From: an uncultured Pelagibacteraceae bacterium
GTDB lineage: Bacteria > Pseudomonadota > Alphaproteobacteria > Pelagibacterales > Pelagibacteraceae
Direction of reading: 5' to 3'
Length of the DNA: 34,501 bases
Assembly (NCBI GenBank): GCA_902527635.1
Contig: CABZPS010000009.1
Coordinates: 1-34,501 of the forward strand
Position 1 is the first letter of the stretch, and each line of letters starts with the position of its first letter. Positions 22,978-32,413 of this stretch are shown here, piece after piece. A program made the translations under genes and the position numbers. The notes under the pieces were generated by a model. That model had not been told where the DNA came from. It worked only from the letters and a program-made list of their open reading frames with translations, and did not search any database.

Positions 22978-24579
22978 TTATTTACTTGCAGGAGCTTTAT
23001 CCTTAAATAATTTGAAATCTAGACTATCGATAAGAGCTTTAAATGATGCATCAATTATGTTTGGTGATACACCAATTGTAAACCAATTTTTTCCTTGTGA
23101 GTCTGTACTTTCAATAGATACTCTTGTAGTAGCTTCAGTTCCTGTATTCAAAATTCTTACCTTATAGTCAACTAGTTTTAAATCTTTTAAATATTCAGAA
23201 TATTTTTCTAACTTTGTAACATTTTTTCTTATAGCGTTATCTAAAGCATGAACAGGTCCATTACCCTCGCCTTCGCAGACTATCTGCTCACCATCAACTT
23301 CCAATTTTGCTTTTGCTTTAGAAACTATTTTATCTTGATTATTTTTTGAGACTGAAACGTCGTATTCCTTAATTGAGATATATCTTGGAATCTCTCCCAT
23401 TACTCTTCTAGCCAGTAACTCAAAAGATGCATCAGCACCATCATAACTGTAACCAATGAATTCTCTATCTTTAACTTCTTCTAATAGTTTTTTAACTTTA
23501 GAATCATTTTCCTTAATATCAATTCCAATAGTTTTAAGTCTAGACAGGATATTTGATTTACCTGATTGATCAGAAACAACTATATTTCTATTGTTACCAA
23601 CATCTTCTGGATTTATATGTTCATAAGTTTTAGGATCTTTTTGCACAGCGGATACATGTAAACCACCTTTGTGTGAAAATGCTGCAGCGCCAACATATGG
23701 CAAATGTTTATTTGGTTTTCTATTTAGTATTTCATCAAGCAACCTTGAACATTGTGTAATGTGTTTGATATTTTTTTCTTTTATACTTATTTCAAATTTA
23801 TCTGATAGCTCTTTCTTAAGATGAAAAGTTGGAATAATTGACATTAAATTTGCATTACCACATCTCTCACCTAAGCCATTTATAGTGCCTTGAATTTGTC
23901 TCACTCCTGATAAAACAGCTGCTATTGAATTTGCAACAGCATTACCAGTATCATTATGTGCATGAATACCTAAATTTTTACCAGGTATCTGATATGAGAC
24001 TTCTTTTACTATCTTAGCAACTTCATGAGGAAGTGTGCCGCCATTAGTATCACATAGAACTATCCATTTAGCTCCATTATCATAAGCAGTTTTGATACAA
24101 GCTAAAGCATATTTAGGATTTGTCTTGTAGCCATCAAAGAAATGTTCCGCATCAAACATAAACTCTTTATTATTTTTCACAAAATGCTTTGTTGTTTCTT
24201 TAATGTTATCTAAATTTTCCTCTTTAGATATTCCTAAAGCAACATCAACATGGAAATCCCAAGATTTTCCAACTAAACAAACAGATTTAGTATTAGAATT
24301 TAAAATTGCTGACAAACCTGGATCATTTTCAGCACTTCGTCCTGATTTTTTTGTCATTCCAAAAGCAGTAAAGGTAGAATTTTTTAAATTTAAACCTTTC
24401 TGAAAAAATTCTGTATCAGACGGATTAGCACCTGGCCAACCTCCTTCTATATAATCTACACCAAGATCATCTAAAGCCTTTGCGATCTTTGCTTTTTCAT
24501 CAATTGAAAAATGTACACCTTGGGTTTGAGCCCCATCTCGTAGTGTTGTATCAAATATGTATAATTTTTCTTTACTCAT
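22978..24579 (-). CDS. cimA: Citramalate synthase (CimA type)
   Basis: Condenses acetyl-CoA with pyruvate to (R)-citramalate, a threonine-independent entry to isoleucine synthesis. The 533-residue protein has the HMGL-like barrel with DTTLRDGAQTQGV (10-22), GVDYIEGGWPGANPSDTEFF, CDTNGGTLP, LGIHAHNDTGNAVAN, QGTINGLGERCGNANL and the C-terminal LeuA regulatory domain. The GGWPG and DGAQTQG forms are those of CimA-type sequences rather than classical 2-isopropylmalate synthase. It overlaps cysS by four bases and abuts the DUF1989 start. The C-terminal domain suggests feedback control, probably by isoleucine. Confidence 0.9.
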   Translation of the reverse strand: MSKEKLYIFDTTLRDGAQTQGVHFSIDEKAKIAKALDDLGVDYIEGGWPGANPSDTEFFQKGLNLKNSTFTAFGMTKKSGRSAENDPGLSAILNSNTKSVCLVGKSWDFHVDVALGISKEENLDNIKETTKHFVKNNKEFMFDAEHFFDGYKTNPKYALACIKTAYDNGAKWIVLCDTNGGTLPHEVAKIVKEVSYQIPGKNLGIHAHNDTGNAVANSIAAVLSGVRQIQGTINGLGERCGNANLMSIIPTFHLKKELSDKFEISIKEKNIKHITQCSRLLDEILNRKPNKHLPYVGAAAFSHKGGLHVSAVQKDPKTYEHINPEDVGNNRNIVVSDQSGKSNILSRLKTIGIDIKENDSKVKKLLEEVKDREFIGYSYDGADASFELLARRVMGEIPRYISIKEYDVSVSKNNQDKIVSKAKAKLEVDGEQIVCEGEGNGPVHALDNAIRKNVTKLEKYSEYLKDLKLVDYKVRILNTGTEATTRVSIESTDSQGKNWFTIGVSPNIIDASFKALIDSLDFKLFKDKAPASK

Positions 24580-25931
24580 TTAAATTTCCAGAGTGTTCTA
24601 CCATCTTTGTCCTCTATTAAAACACCTTTGTCTAAAAGCTCGTCTCGAATTCGATCAGCTTCTTTATAATCCTTATTTTCTCTAGCTTTATCTCTTAAGT
24701 TGATCATCTTCTCAATTTCTGTTTCACTCAAAGAAACTCTATTTTTTTTGAATTTTTTCCATTGCTCATAAGTTTCATTCAATAAACCGACAAACTGACA
24801 TGATGCTATAAATAAATCTTTTTCCTCTCCTTTGCTTGCTTTTTCATATAATCCATGAAGGATAGCAATATAACCTGGGGTATTTAAATCTTCATATAAA
24901 GGTTTCAAAATTTCATTAGGAATTTTTATAGATTTGAAATTATCTAATTCTATTCGATACCACTTATCTAAAGTATTTTCACAATCAATCAATAATTTAT
25001 CGTTCCAATCCAAAGGCTGTCTATAATGTGCACTCATTAGTGCCATCCTGATTATTTGACCACTTATTTTTTTTCTAAAATCTTTAATCTTTAAAATATT
25101 ACCTTGAGACTTAGCCATTTTTTCATTTGACATTGTGATAAAATTATTATGAACCCAGTAATTTGCAAAACTTTTTGTTTTATTGGCACATATCGATTGC
25201 GCAATCTCATTTTCATGATGTGGAAATATTAAATCTCTTCCACCCCCATGGATATCAAAAGTATTACCAAGATATTTTTTAGACATTACTGAGCATTCTA
25301 AGTGCCACCCTGGTCTTCCTTTGCCCCACGGTGAGTCCCATGATGGCTCATTTTTTCTGGATGGTTTCCATAACACAAAGTCCTCTGGATTTTGCTTTTT
25401 ATCTGATAATTCGACCCTGGAACCTGCAATTAAATCATCAATGTTTTTATTCGAAAGCTTGCCATAATCTTCAAATTTTTTTACTTTAAAATATACGTGA
25501 TTTTCATTTTCATAGGCAAATTCACCTTTAATTAACTCATTAATCATTTTTATCATCAATTCTATATTATCGGTAGCTTTGGGTTCGTGAGTTGGAGATA
25601 CGCAATTTAAATAATTACAATCTTCATGAAACTTTTTAGTAATATTTGAAGTTAATTCAGTCGTAGAAATTTTTTTTTCTTTAGATGATTTAATAATCTT
25701 ATCATCAATGTCTGTTATATTACGGACATAAGTCACAGACTGATCTCCATACTTACATTTAAGAAGCTTAAAAAGTATGTCGAAAACTACTAAAGGTCTT
25801 GCATTACCAATATGTGGATCATCATATACAGTGGGACCACATACGTACATTCTAACATTTTCAGGATCAATTGGATTAAATTTTTCTTTTTTGTTTCCTA
25901 AACTGTTAGATAAAAAAATATCTTGACTCAT
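24576..25931 (-). CDS. cysS: Cysteinyl-tRNA synthetase
   Basis: Class I aminoacyl-tRNA synthetase charging tRNA-Cys. The 451-residue protein has zinc ligand C31 in YVCGPTVYD, the HIGN motif (40-43), DIHGGGRDLIFPHHENEIAQ with further zinc ligands, the cysteine in HLECSVMS and the KMSKS-like KMAKSQGN. A C-terminal DALR-like helical part ends in LWKFK. Length is normal. It starts at the base after the nadE stop and overlaps cimA by four bases, so all three are translated from one mRNA. Confidence 0.97.
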   Translation of the reverse strand: MSQDIFLSNSLGNKKEKFNPIDPENVRMYVCGPTVYDDPHIGNARPLVVFDILFKLLKCKYGDQSVTYVRNITDIDDKIIKSSKEKKISTTELTSNITKKFHEDCNYLNCVSPTHEPKATDNIELMIKMINELIKGEFAYENENHVYFKVKKFEDYGKLSNKNIDDLIAGSRVELSDKKQNPEDFVLWKPSRKNEPSWDSPWGKGRPGWHLECSVMSKKYLGNTFDIHGGGRDLIFPHHENEIAQSICANKTKSFANYWVHNNFITMSNEKMAKSQGNILKIKDFRKKISGQIIRMALMSAHYRQPLDWNDKLLIDCENTLDKWYRIELDNFKSIKIPNEILKPLYEDLNTPGYIAILHGLYEKASKGEEKDLFIASCQFVGLLNETYEQWKKFKKNRVSLSETEIEKMINLRDKARENKDYKEADRIRDELLDKGVLIEDKDGRTLWKFK

Positions 25932-27590
25932 TTAGTTCCAATTTCTAAATCCACTTGTGAGCGGGAATCTTCTATCTCTACCGAAAGCTTTTGATGTTAC
26001 TTTGGGCCCTGGTGCTGCTTGAAACCTTTTGTATTCAGATCTAGTTAGTAACTGAGCTATATTTTCGACAATTTTTTTTTCAAAACCTTTTGATACAATT
26101 TTTTCTACTGAACTTTCTTCTTCTACTAAACCTTTTAGAATTTCATCTAAAATTTCATATTCCGGCAAACTATCTGTATCTTTCTGATTTTCCTTTAATT
26201 CAGCTGTTGGTGCTTTTGTAATAATATTATTTGGAATTACTTTTCCTTTGGGTCCTTTAAATAATTCGGAAAAATTTTTATTTCTCCATTTACATAATTT
26301 GAAAACATCTGTTTTCCAGACATCTTTGATAGGAGCAAAACCTCCACACATGTCGCCATACAATGTTGAATATCCTACGGCATACTCTGACTTATTTCCA
26401 GTTGCTAGAACCATATAGCCATATCTATTAGAAAGAGCCATAAGTAATAATCCTCGTAATCTTGATTGAATATTTTCTTCTGTAATTCCTGGTGAAAAAC
26501 TTTTACCATTAAATTTACCTAAAGTTTTATCAATTATTTTCATTGCTTCATCTATTTCTAAATTAGAAAATTTTATTTTTAAAATATTTGCAACATCTTT
26601 AGCATCATTTAAACTTTCTTGACCAGTAAAAGGACTTGGAAGCATAATTGCTTGCACATTTTCTGATCCAAGCGCATCAGTTGCAATTGCCGCTACAAGT
26701 GCAGAGTCAATTCCACCCGATAAACCTAAAACAACACCAGGGAATTTATTGTTACTAACATAATCTCTTAATCCAAGAACTAAAGCCTTATATAGTCTTT
26801 CTGTATCAGATGTGTTTTTATTTAAATTTCCACTACCAATCCATCTTTCATTTTTTTTTGAAAAATTTATTATTGAAACTTCTTCCTTAAATTCTGATGA
26901 ACAAAAAAATTTATTTCCATCATAATTTAAAGCAAAAGAAGAACCATCAAATATTAGTTCATCTTGTCCACCTGTTCTATTAAGATAAATAAGTGGAAGT
27001 TTAATCTCTTTTACTCTTGATAATGTTACATGATCTCTTTCATAACTTTTGGTAATAGTAAAGGGTGATGCATTTATCGCGATGATAATCTCTGCTCCAG
27101 ATTTTGTTAATTTTTCGAGAACAGTTTTTTTCCAAATATCTTCACAAATTGGCAATCCAAATTTGATATTTTTTATTTCCACATAACTCTCTAAATTACC
27201 TTCTGTAAATATTCTTTGTTCATCGAAAACTCCGGTATTAGGAAGTTCATATTTATCTCTAATTGCAACTATTCTGCCATCCTCTATTACGTAAACTGAA
27301 TTTTTTATTACTTTTTTATCCCTTCTTGGAGCTCCAAATATTATTGCTGATTTTCCATCTTTTGTAATTTCTACAAGCTTTTTTATTTCACTCTCAACTA
27401 AACTTAAAAAATCTTCTCTTAAAACCAAATCATCTATTGGATATCCAGAAATATAAAGTTCTGGTACTACTAAAACATCAATGTCGCTATCTAATCTTGA
27501 TCTTATGGTTATTAATTTTTTGATATTTCCCAAAACATCTCCAACTAAAGGATTTAACTGCGCCAGTGCTATTTTAATTTTTTTATTCAT
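25932..27590 (-). CDS. nadE: Glutamine-dependent NAD+ synthetase
   Basis: Last step of NAD synthesis, amidating deamido-NAD+. The 552-residue protein has an N-terminal nitrilase-type glutaminase domain with the triad E44 (VVPELYISGYP), K113 (RDKYELPN) and C149 (LPICEDIW), followed by the synthetase domain with the PP-loop LGLSGGIDSALVAA (288-301) and ATGNKSEYAVGYSTLYGD. The presence of the nitrilase domain shows that glutamine, not only free ammonia, can be used. First gene of the run nadE-cysS-cimA-DUF1989-trmJ. The 81 bases upstream hold no convincing promoter or riboswitch. Confidence 0.96.
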   Translation of the reverse strand: MNKKIKIALAQLNPLVGDVLGNIKKLITIRSRLDSDIDVLVVPELYISGYPIDDLVLREDFLSLVESEIKKLVEITKDGKSAIIFGAPRRDKKVIKNSVYVIEDGRIVAIRDKYELPNTGVFDEQRIFTEGNLESYVEIKNIKFGLPICEDIWKKTVLEKLTKSGAEIIIAINASPFTITKSYERDHVTLSRVKEIKLPLIYLNRTGGQDELIFDGSSFALNYDGNKFFCSSEFKEEVSIINFSKKNERWIGSGNLNKNTSDTERLYKALVLGLRDYVSNNKFPGVVLGLSGGIDSALVAAIATDALGSENVQAIMLPSPFTGQESLNDAKDVANILKIKFSNLEIDEAMKIIDKTLGKFNGKSFSPGITEENIQSRLRGLLLMALSNRYGYMVLATGNKSEYAVGYSTLYGDMCGGFAPIKDVWKTDVFKLCKWRNKNFSELFKGPKGKVIPNNIITKAPTAELKENQKDTDSLPEYEILDEILKGLVEEESSVEKIVSKGFEKKIVENIAQLLTRSEYKRFQAAPGPKVTSKAFGRDRRFPLTSGFRNWN

Positions 27591-27671
27591 AATTAAGATA
27601 TAGTCACTTTTAATTAATATTGTATAGAATTAATAGTCATACTTAATTAGCCTATTTGATTAAACAAGCTT

Positions 27672-29051
27672 TTAAGAAGCTGCTTTAATAATATTTTTTG
27701 CGTTATTAGAGTTTTTCTTAATTTCGTCTGAAATTAAAAACGCTAATTCTAGGGCTTGATCTGCATTGAGCCTAGGATCACAATGGGTGTGATATCTACT
27801 TGATAAATCAGCATCAGAAATTTTTCTTGCACCACCTGTACATTCAGTCACATTTTGACCAGTCATTTCAATATGTAAGCCTCCTGCGTAAGAACCTTCG
27901 CTTTGGTGAACTGCAAATACATCTCTTACCTCTTTTAAAACTCTATTAAAAGGTCTGGTTTTGAAACCTGATGTAGATTTGATTGTATTTCCATGCATTG
28001 GATCACAAGACCAAATTACATTTAACCCTTCTTTCTTGACGGTTCTTACAAGTTTGGGTAAAAATTTTTCAACTGTGTCGTGTCCAAATCTAGATATTAA
28101 AGTAATTTTGCCCTTTTCATTTTTCGGGTTTAACAAATTGCAAATTTTTACTATTTCCTCTGGTTTGCTTGTAGGACCACATTTAATTCCTATTGGATTT
28201 TCTATTCCTCTACAAAATTCGACATGTCCCCCATCTAATTGTCTTGTTCTATCACCGATCCATACAAAATGAGCAGATGTATCGTGGTACTCACCGGTTG
28301 TGGAGTCTATTCTAGTCATGCTTTCCTCAAAAGGTAAATGTAAAGCCTCATGGGATGTCCAGAAATTGACTGTATATAATCTATTATTAAAATCTGAGGT
28401 AATTCCACATGCAGACATGAATGCTAAAGCATCAGCAATTTTATCTTCCAGGTCTTTAAATTTCTTAGCTTGAGGACTTTTTTTTATGTAGTCTAAATTC
28501 CACAAATGAACTTTATTCAAATCTGCAAAACCTCCTTTTGAAAAAGCTCTTAACAAATTTAAAGTTGATGCAGATTGAGAGTAAGCTCTGAAAAGTCTTT
28601 TTGGATCATGTTGTCTTGCTTTTTCGGTAAACTCAATTCCGTTAACATTATCACCCAAATAACTTGGAAGTTCTATGTCACCTTGCCTCTCAGTTGGTGC
28701 GCTCCTTGGTTTTGCAAATTGACCTGCTATTCTACCCAACTTAATAACTGGTAGTGAGGCAGAATAAGTTAGCACCAACGACATTTGCAAGATTAATTTA
28801 AAAGTATCTCTTATATTATCTGGATTAAATTCAGCAAAACTTTCGGCACAATCTCCACCTTGAAGTAAAAAAGCTTTGCCGTCTACCACCTCAGCAAGTT
28901 GTTGTTTTAAATGTCTTGTTTCACCAGCAAAGACAAGTGGTGGAAAGTTTTTTATCTTGCCTAAAACTTGCTCTAATTCTTTTTTATCCGAGTATTCCGG
29001 AATATGTTTTACCGGAAATTTTCTCCAACTATTAATTTTCCAATTTTTCAT
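27672..29051 (-). CDS. 3-deoxy-7-phosphoheptulonate (DAHP) synthase, class II
   Basis: First enzyme of the shikimate pathway, condensing phosphoenolpyruvate and erythrose 4-phosphate. The ATG at 29051 gives 459 residues starting MKNWKINSWRKFPVKHIPEY; an in-frame TTG two codons upstream is less likely. Class II hallmarks are GETRHLKQQLA, FLLQGGDCAESF, RIAGQFAKPRSAPTE, CGPTSKP, WSCDPMHGNT and the AGGLHIEMTGQNVTECTGG segment. It is of the plant/Mycobacterium type and unrelated in sequence to AroF/G/H. It stands alone between the 2OG oxygenase and nadE, with its own likely promoter. Confidence 0.95.
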   Translation of the reverse strand: MKNWKINSWRKFPVKHIPEYSDKKELEQVLGKIKNFPPLVFAGETRHLKQQLAEVVDGKAFLLQGGDCAESFAEFNPDNIRDTFKLILQMSLVLTYSASLPVIKLGRIAGQFAKPRSAPTERQGDIELPSYLGDNVNGIEFTEKARQHDPKRLFRAYSQSASTLNLLRAFSKGGFADLNKVHLWNLDYIKKSPQAKKFKDLEDKIADALAFMSACGITSDFNNRLYTVNFWTSHEALHLPFEESMTRIDSTTGEYHDTSAHFVWIGDRTRQLDGGHVEFCRGIENPIGIKCGPTSKPEEIVKICNLLNPKNEKGKITLISRFGHDTVEKFLPKLVRTVKKEGLNVIWSCDPMHGNTIKSTSGFKTRPFNRVLKEVRDVFAVHQSEGSYAGGLHIEMTGQNVTECTGGARKISDADLSSRYHTHCDPRLNADQALELAFLISDEIKKNSNNAKNIIKAAS

Positions 29052-29066
29052 ATACAACCTTAAATT

Positions 29067-29094
29067 GTTATACAGATATTTTATTTATTATCAA
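29067..29094 (-). promoter_or_regulatory. Candidate promoter of the DAHP synthase gene
   Basis: On the minus strand, TTGATA (29094-29089) and TATAAC (29072-29067) are 16 bases apart. The expected start gives a leader of about 10 bases before the ATG at 29051. It lies in the 60-base gap after the 2OG oxygenase gene. Confidence 0.4.
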
Positions 29095-29117
29095 TACAGA
29101 TACATAAATTGACGTTA

Positions 29118-29891
29118 CTATCTATAAACTTTTTGAGCTGTTTTTGCTGATGATCTTAATTTTATAAATTTTAAAACTTTTTTATCCATTTTTTGTGACT
29201 CTAAAGGACTAAACAGGGCTTTTCCTCTTTTTTGAGCGTTCTTTTGTTTTTTACATAAATAATAAATTGCTAAACTTTTTCTAAATTGGTTTTTGGGACA
29301 TCTTACGGGTTCTGCAAGTCCATGCCAACTATTTTGAGTTGTATCAAAAATTACTGCCCTATTAAATTTCGGCATGATAGATTTAACAAGTTTACCAGGA
29401 TTTTTTGAACTTTTATTCTCCCAAAAACCTAATGAACCTCCCCATTCATCTTTCCATTTTGAATTTAAGTATATTATCAAATTTAATTTTCTTTGGAAAT
29501 CAAGTTTAGGATGGATTGAGTAATCTAGGTGCATATTAAGTTTTCCACCTTTTTTATGAATGTGCCAACCACCACCATTCAAGCCTATATCAGTGAAAAT
29601 TTTTTTTTTTGAAATATATTTTTGAAGCATTGATACAAAACTAATCGAATTAAGATAATCGAAGGTTTTATAAGTATCTTTTGGAAAAATATTCCAGTTA
29701 TTACAAGTTTTCTTTATCTCTAAAGGATTTTTGTATTCATGCCAAATTTTTGAATTATAATTTGGAAAATCTTTCTCTAAACTTTTTGCAAGCCTAATGT
29801 CAAAAAAATTATCAATTACACAGTAATTAAATGGTTTATTTTTTGAAAATTTTTTTAGCGTTTTTTTTAATTTTGTAAAATTAGCAATCAT
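29118..29891 (-). CDS. 2-oxoglutarate/Fe(II)-dependent oxygenase, unknown substrate
   Basis: A 257-residue protein with the double-stranded beta-helix pattern of Fe(II)/2-oxoglutarate oxygenases. The iron triad is H121 and D123 in NMHLDYS and H190 in SWHGL, with R204 in FRKSLAIYY as the 2OG-binding arginine. GGGWHIHKKGGKLNMHLD and GGSLGFWEN support the fold, resembling the prolyl-4-hydroxylase-like 2OG-FeII_Oxy_3 group. The C-terminal 40 residues are lysine-rich. It lies 10 bases after glmS, so it is probably co-transcribed. It could hydroxylate a protein side chain, a sugar or a lipid; nothing in the sequence decides which. Confidence 0.82.
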   Translation of the reverse strand: MIANFTKLKKTLKKFSKNKPFNYCVIDNFFDIRLAKSLEKDFPNYNSKIWHEYKNPLEIKKTCNNWNIFPKDTYKTFDYLNSISFVSMLQKYISKKKIFTDIGLNGGGWHIHKKGGKLNMHLDYSIHPKLDFQRKLNLIIYLNSKWKDEWGGSLGFWENKSSKNPGKLVKSIMPKFNRAVIFDTTQNSWHGLAEPVRCPKNQFRKSLAIYYLCKKQKNAQKRGKALFSPLESQKMDKKVLKFIKLRSSAKTAQKVYR

Positions 29892-29901
29892 TATTTCTAA
29901 A

Positions 29902-31722
29902 TTATTCTACAGTTACTGATTTAGCAAGATTTCTAGGCTTATCTATATCATAACCTTTTTTTAATGCTGAATAATAAGCAAGTTTTTGAAGTGGGATGGT
30001 TAAAAGAAAGGGTAATAAATCATCATTAGTCTTTTCAACCTCTATTGTTTCCCATATATTCTCAGAAATTATTTCATCAGAGCTTTTATTGGTGATTAAT
30101 AATACTTTTGCACCTCTTGCAATTACTTCCTGCATATTTGAAATTGTTTTTTTATAATAATTATCTCTAGGCGCCAATACTACAACTGGCATACCCTCTT
30201 CAATCAAAGCCAGAGGTCCGTGTTTCATCTCTCCAGCCGGATAACCTTCAGCGTGTATGTAGGATAATTCCTTTAATTTTAATGCACCTTCTAATGCTAT
30301 GGGAAATGAAAAACCCCTTCCTAAAAACATAGAGCCTTTAGCCTCATTAAAAGTATTAGAAATATTTTGTATTTTATTATCTAACAATAAAGTTTGTCCA
30401 ACCAACTTTGGTAAATTTCTTAAATCTTTTAATTTATCTATAAATATTTTTTTCTCTAAATCGGATCTTTGCAAACCTAATTTTAATGCCAGAATATACA
30501 AAATGAGAATTTGGCCTAAAAATGCTTTCGTAGATGCAACCCCAATTTCAACACCGCAATGAATTGGTAAAACGAAATTAGAGTCTCTTGCTATTGAACT
30601 TTCAATAACATTGACTATTGCACAGGTTTTCATGCCATTTTTATTACACAAATCTAACGCCGCATAAGTATCAGCAGTCTCTCCTGATTGTGAGACAAAA
30701 GCATATAAACAGTCTTTTTTGAATCTATTTTTTCTATATCTAAACTCTGATGCAATATCTATGTTTACATCTAATGAAGTTAATTCTTCAAACCAATACT
30801 TTGCCATCAAGCAGGAATGATAAGCAGTTCCACAACCAATTAAAGTAATGGAAGAAATTTCATTTTTTTTCCAAGGAATATTATAAATATTTATATCATT
30901 ATTTGCTGTGTCTATATATTCTTTAATGCCATTTTCTAACGTTGTTGGCTGTTCCTCAATTTCTTTAGCCATAAAGTGTTTGTAATCTCCTTTATCATAT
31001 TTTTCCTCTTCACTTGATAACTCTAAAACTTTTTTATTAATTTTAGTTCCATCCTCACTGAAAAACTCCACATGATCTTTTTTAATAATGCAAAATTCCC
31101 CGTCATTCAAATAAGTTATTTTGTTAGTCATTGATTTAAGCGCATATGAGTCAGAGCCTAAATAATTTTCATTAGGCCCGTAACCAACAGCTAATGGAGA
31201 GCCTCTTCTTGCACCAACAATTAAATCTGGTTTGTCTTTAAATATTATTCCTAAAGCGAAACTTCCATGCAAAGCTTTTAAAGTTTTTTTAATTGAGTTA
31301 ATGATATTTTCTGTCTTTAAATTTTCAGTAATTAGATGAACTATTACCTCAGTATCTGTTTGGGATTTAAACTTATGACCTTTGCCTAACAAAAATTTTT
31401 TCAATAATGTTGAGTTTTCAATTATTCCATTGTGGACAACTGATACGTTTTGAGAAGAATGAGGGTGTGCATTGGTGCTATTTGGCAAACCGTGAGTAGC
31501 CCATCTTACATGACCAATGCCAATTGTTCCCTTCATATTCTGTACCAAAGAATTTTTTTCCAAATTGTTTACTCTACCTTCAGACTTAATTTCATTGATC
31601 AAACCGTTAGAAAGAGTTGCGATGCCCGCTGAGTCATAACCTCTGTATTCTAATTTTTTTAACGAATTGATAATAGTAGCTGAGACTGATTTATTGCTAT
31701 TGATACCTATTATACCGCACAT
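29902..31722 (-). CDS. glmS: Glutamine-fructose-6-phosphate aminotransferase
   Basis: Makes glucosamine 6-phosphate from fructose 6-phosphate and glutamine, the first step to UDP-GlcNAc. The 606-residue protein starts with the N-terminal nucleophile C2 (MCGIIGI), then RGYDSAGIA, GHVRWATHG, HNGIIENS and TDTEVI of the glutaminase domain, followed by two SIS domains with GCGTAYHSC, SQSGETADT, ASTKAF and the C-terminal DKPRNLAKSVTVE. Length is as in E. coli. The glmU-like acetyltransferase ends two bases upstream. No glmS ribozyme is present, since the upstream space is only two bases. Confidence 0.97.
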   Translation of the reverse strand: MCGIIGINSNKSVSATIINSLKKLEYRGYDSAGIATLSNGLINEIKSEGRVNNLEKNSLVQNMKGTIGIGHVRWATHGLPNSTNAHPHSSQNVSVVHNGIIENSTLLKKFLLGKGHKFKSQTDTEVIVHLITENLKTENIINSIKKTLKALHGSFALGIIFKDKPDLIVGARRGSPLAVGYGPNENYLGSDSYALKSMTNKITYLNDGEFCIIKKDHVEFFSEDGTKINKKVLELSSEEEKYDKGDYKHFMAKEIEEQPTTLENGIKEYIDTANNDINIYNIPWKKNEISSITLIGCGTAYHSCLMAKYWFEELTSLDVNIDIASEFRYRKNRFKKDCLYAFVSQSGETADTYAALDLCNKNGMKTCAIVNVIESSIARDSNFVLPIHCGVEIGVASTKAFLGQILILYILALKLGLQRSDLEKKIFIDKLKDLRNLPKLVGQTLLLDNKIQNISNTFNEAKGSMFLGRGFSFPIALEGALKLKELSYIHAEGYPAGEMKHGPLALIEEGMPVVVLAPRDNYYKKTISNMQEVIARGAKVLLITNKSSDEIISENIWETIEVEKTNDDLLPFLLTIPLQKLAYYSALKKGYDIDKPRNLAKSVTVE

Positions 31723-31724
31723 AA

Positions 31725-32342
31725 CTATTTCTTTTTATAATTTTTAATCTCAGTTTGCACACTTCTTGTTAAGGCTAAACTTTTTTTTCTAACATTTTTT
31801 GTAATTACAGATCCAGCTCCAATCACACTATTCTCTTCAATCGTTAATGGAGCTATGAGTGATGAATTCGATCCAATAAAAACTTTATCTTTTATTTTGG
31901 TTCTATGTTTTTTAATACCATCATAATTACAAGTGATCGTTCCTGCTCCAATGTTCACAAATTTACCTATTTCACTATCTCCAATATACGTCAGATGATT
32001 TACTTTAGATTTTTTACCTATTGTGCTTTTTTTGACTTCAACAAAATTACCAATTTTTGAATTTTCTTTTAAAACTGAACCAGGTCTAATTCGAGCATAT
32101 GGTCCTATTTCAACTTTATTTTCTAATGTACAATCTTCTAAATGTGAAAAAGATTTTATAGTCACATTATTACCTACTCTAACTTTTACACCAAAAACAA
32201 CATATGGTTCAATAGTAACATTTTTTCCAATCTTAGTGTCTTTTGAAAAATAGATTGTTTCTGGACCAACCATTTTTACACCAGATTTTAGAAATTTGTT
32301 TCTCAGATTATTTTGTAACTTTAGTAAATTTAACTGTTTCAT
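31725..32342 (-). CDS. GlmU C-terminal half: glucosamine-1-phosphate N-acetyltransferase
   Basis: A 205-residue left-handed beta-helix acetyltransferase equivalent to only the C-terminal domain of GlmU. The match is close: IGPYARIRPGSVL (79-91), NFVEVKKSTIGK (99-110), VNHLTYIGDSEIG (114-126) with the catalytic H116, NIGAGTITCNYDG (130-142), FIGSNSSLIAP and VIGAGSVITK. The N-terminal uridylyltransferase domain (about 230 residues with the GTAG-type loop) is missing; the gene begins cleanly with its own ATG and promoter, so this is not a recent truncation. The pyrophosphorylase step must be supplied elsewhere. It precedes glmS by two bases, keeping two steps of the same pathway together. Confidence 0.85.
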   Translation of the reverse strand: MKQLNLLKLQNNLRNKFLKSGVKMVGPETIYFSKDTKIGKNVTIEPYVVFGVKVRVGNNVTIKSFSHLEDCTLENKVEIGPYARIRPGSVLKENSKIGNFVEVKKSTIGKKSKVNHLTYIGDSEIGKFVNIGAGTITCNYDGIKKHRTKIKDKVFIGSNSSLIAPLTIEENSVIGAGSVITKNVRKKSLALTRSVQTEIKNYKKK

Positions 32343-32358
32343 CTATGAAAATCTTTAT

Positions 32359-32387
32359 ATTATGTTTATATGTTTCTTAATTCACAA
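32359..32387 (-). promoter_or_regulatory. Promoter of the glmU-like/glmS operon
   Basis: On the minus strand, TTGTGA (32387-32382) and CATAAT (32364-32359) are 17 bases apart. The predicted leader before the ATG at 32342 is about 10 bases. It lies in the 71-base divergent region shared with gph. Confidence 0.45.
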
Positions 32388-32413
32388 AATATTTCTTAAA
32401 AATACTTTTAATT

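Noticed and set aside
27961..28272. 103-codon plus-strand frame opposite the DAHP synthase
   Set aside because: It lies fully within a strongly conserved gene on the other strand, has no recognisable motif and no ribosome binding site; it is a shadow frame.
29902..31722. glmS ribozyme or other riboswitch control of glmS
   Set aside because: Only two bases separate glmS from the upstream acetyltransferase gene, so no leader exists to hold one.
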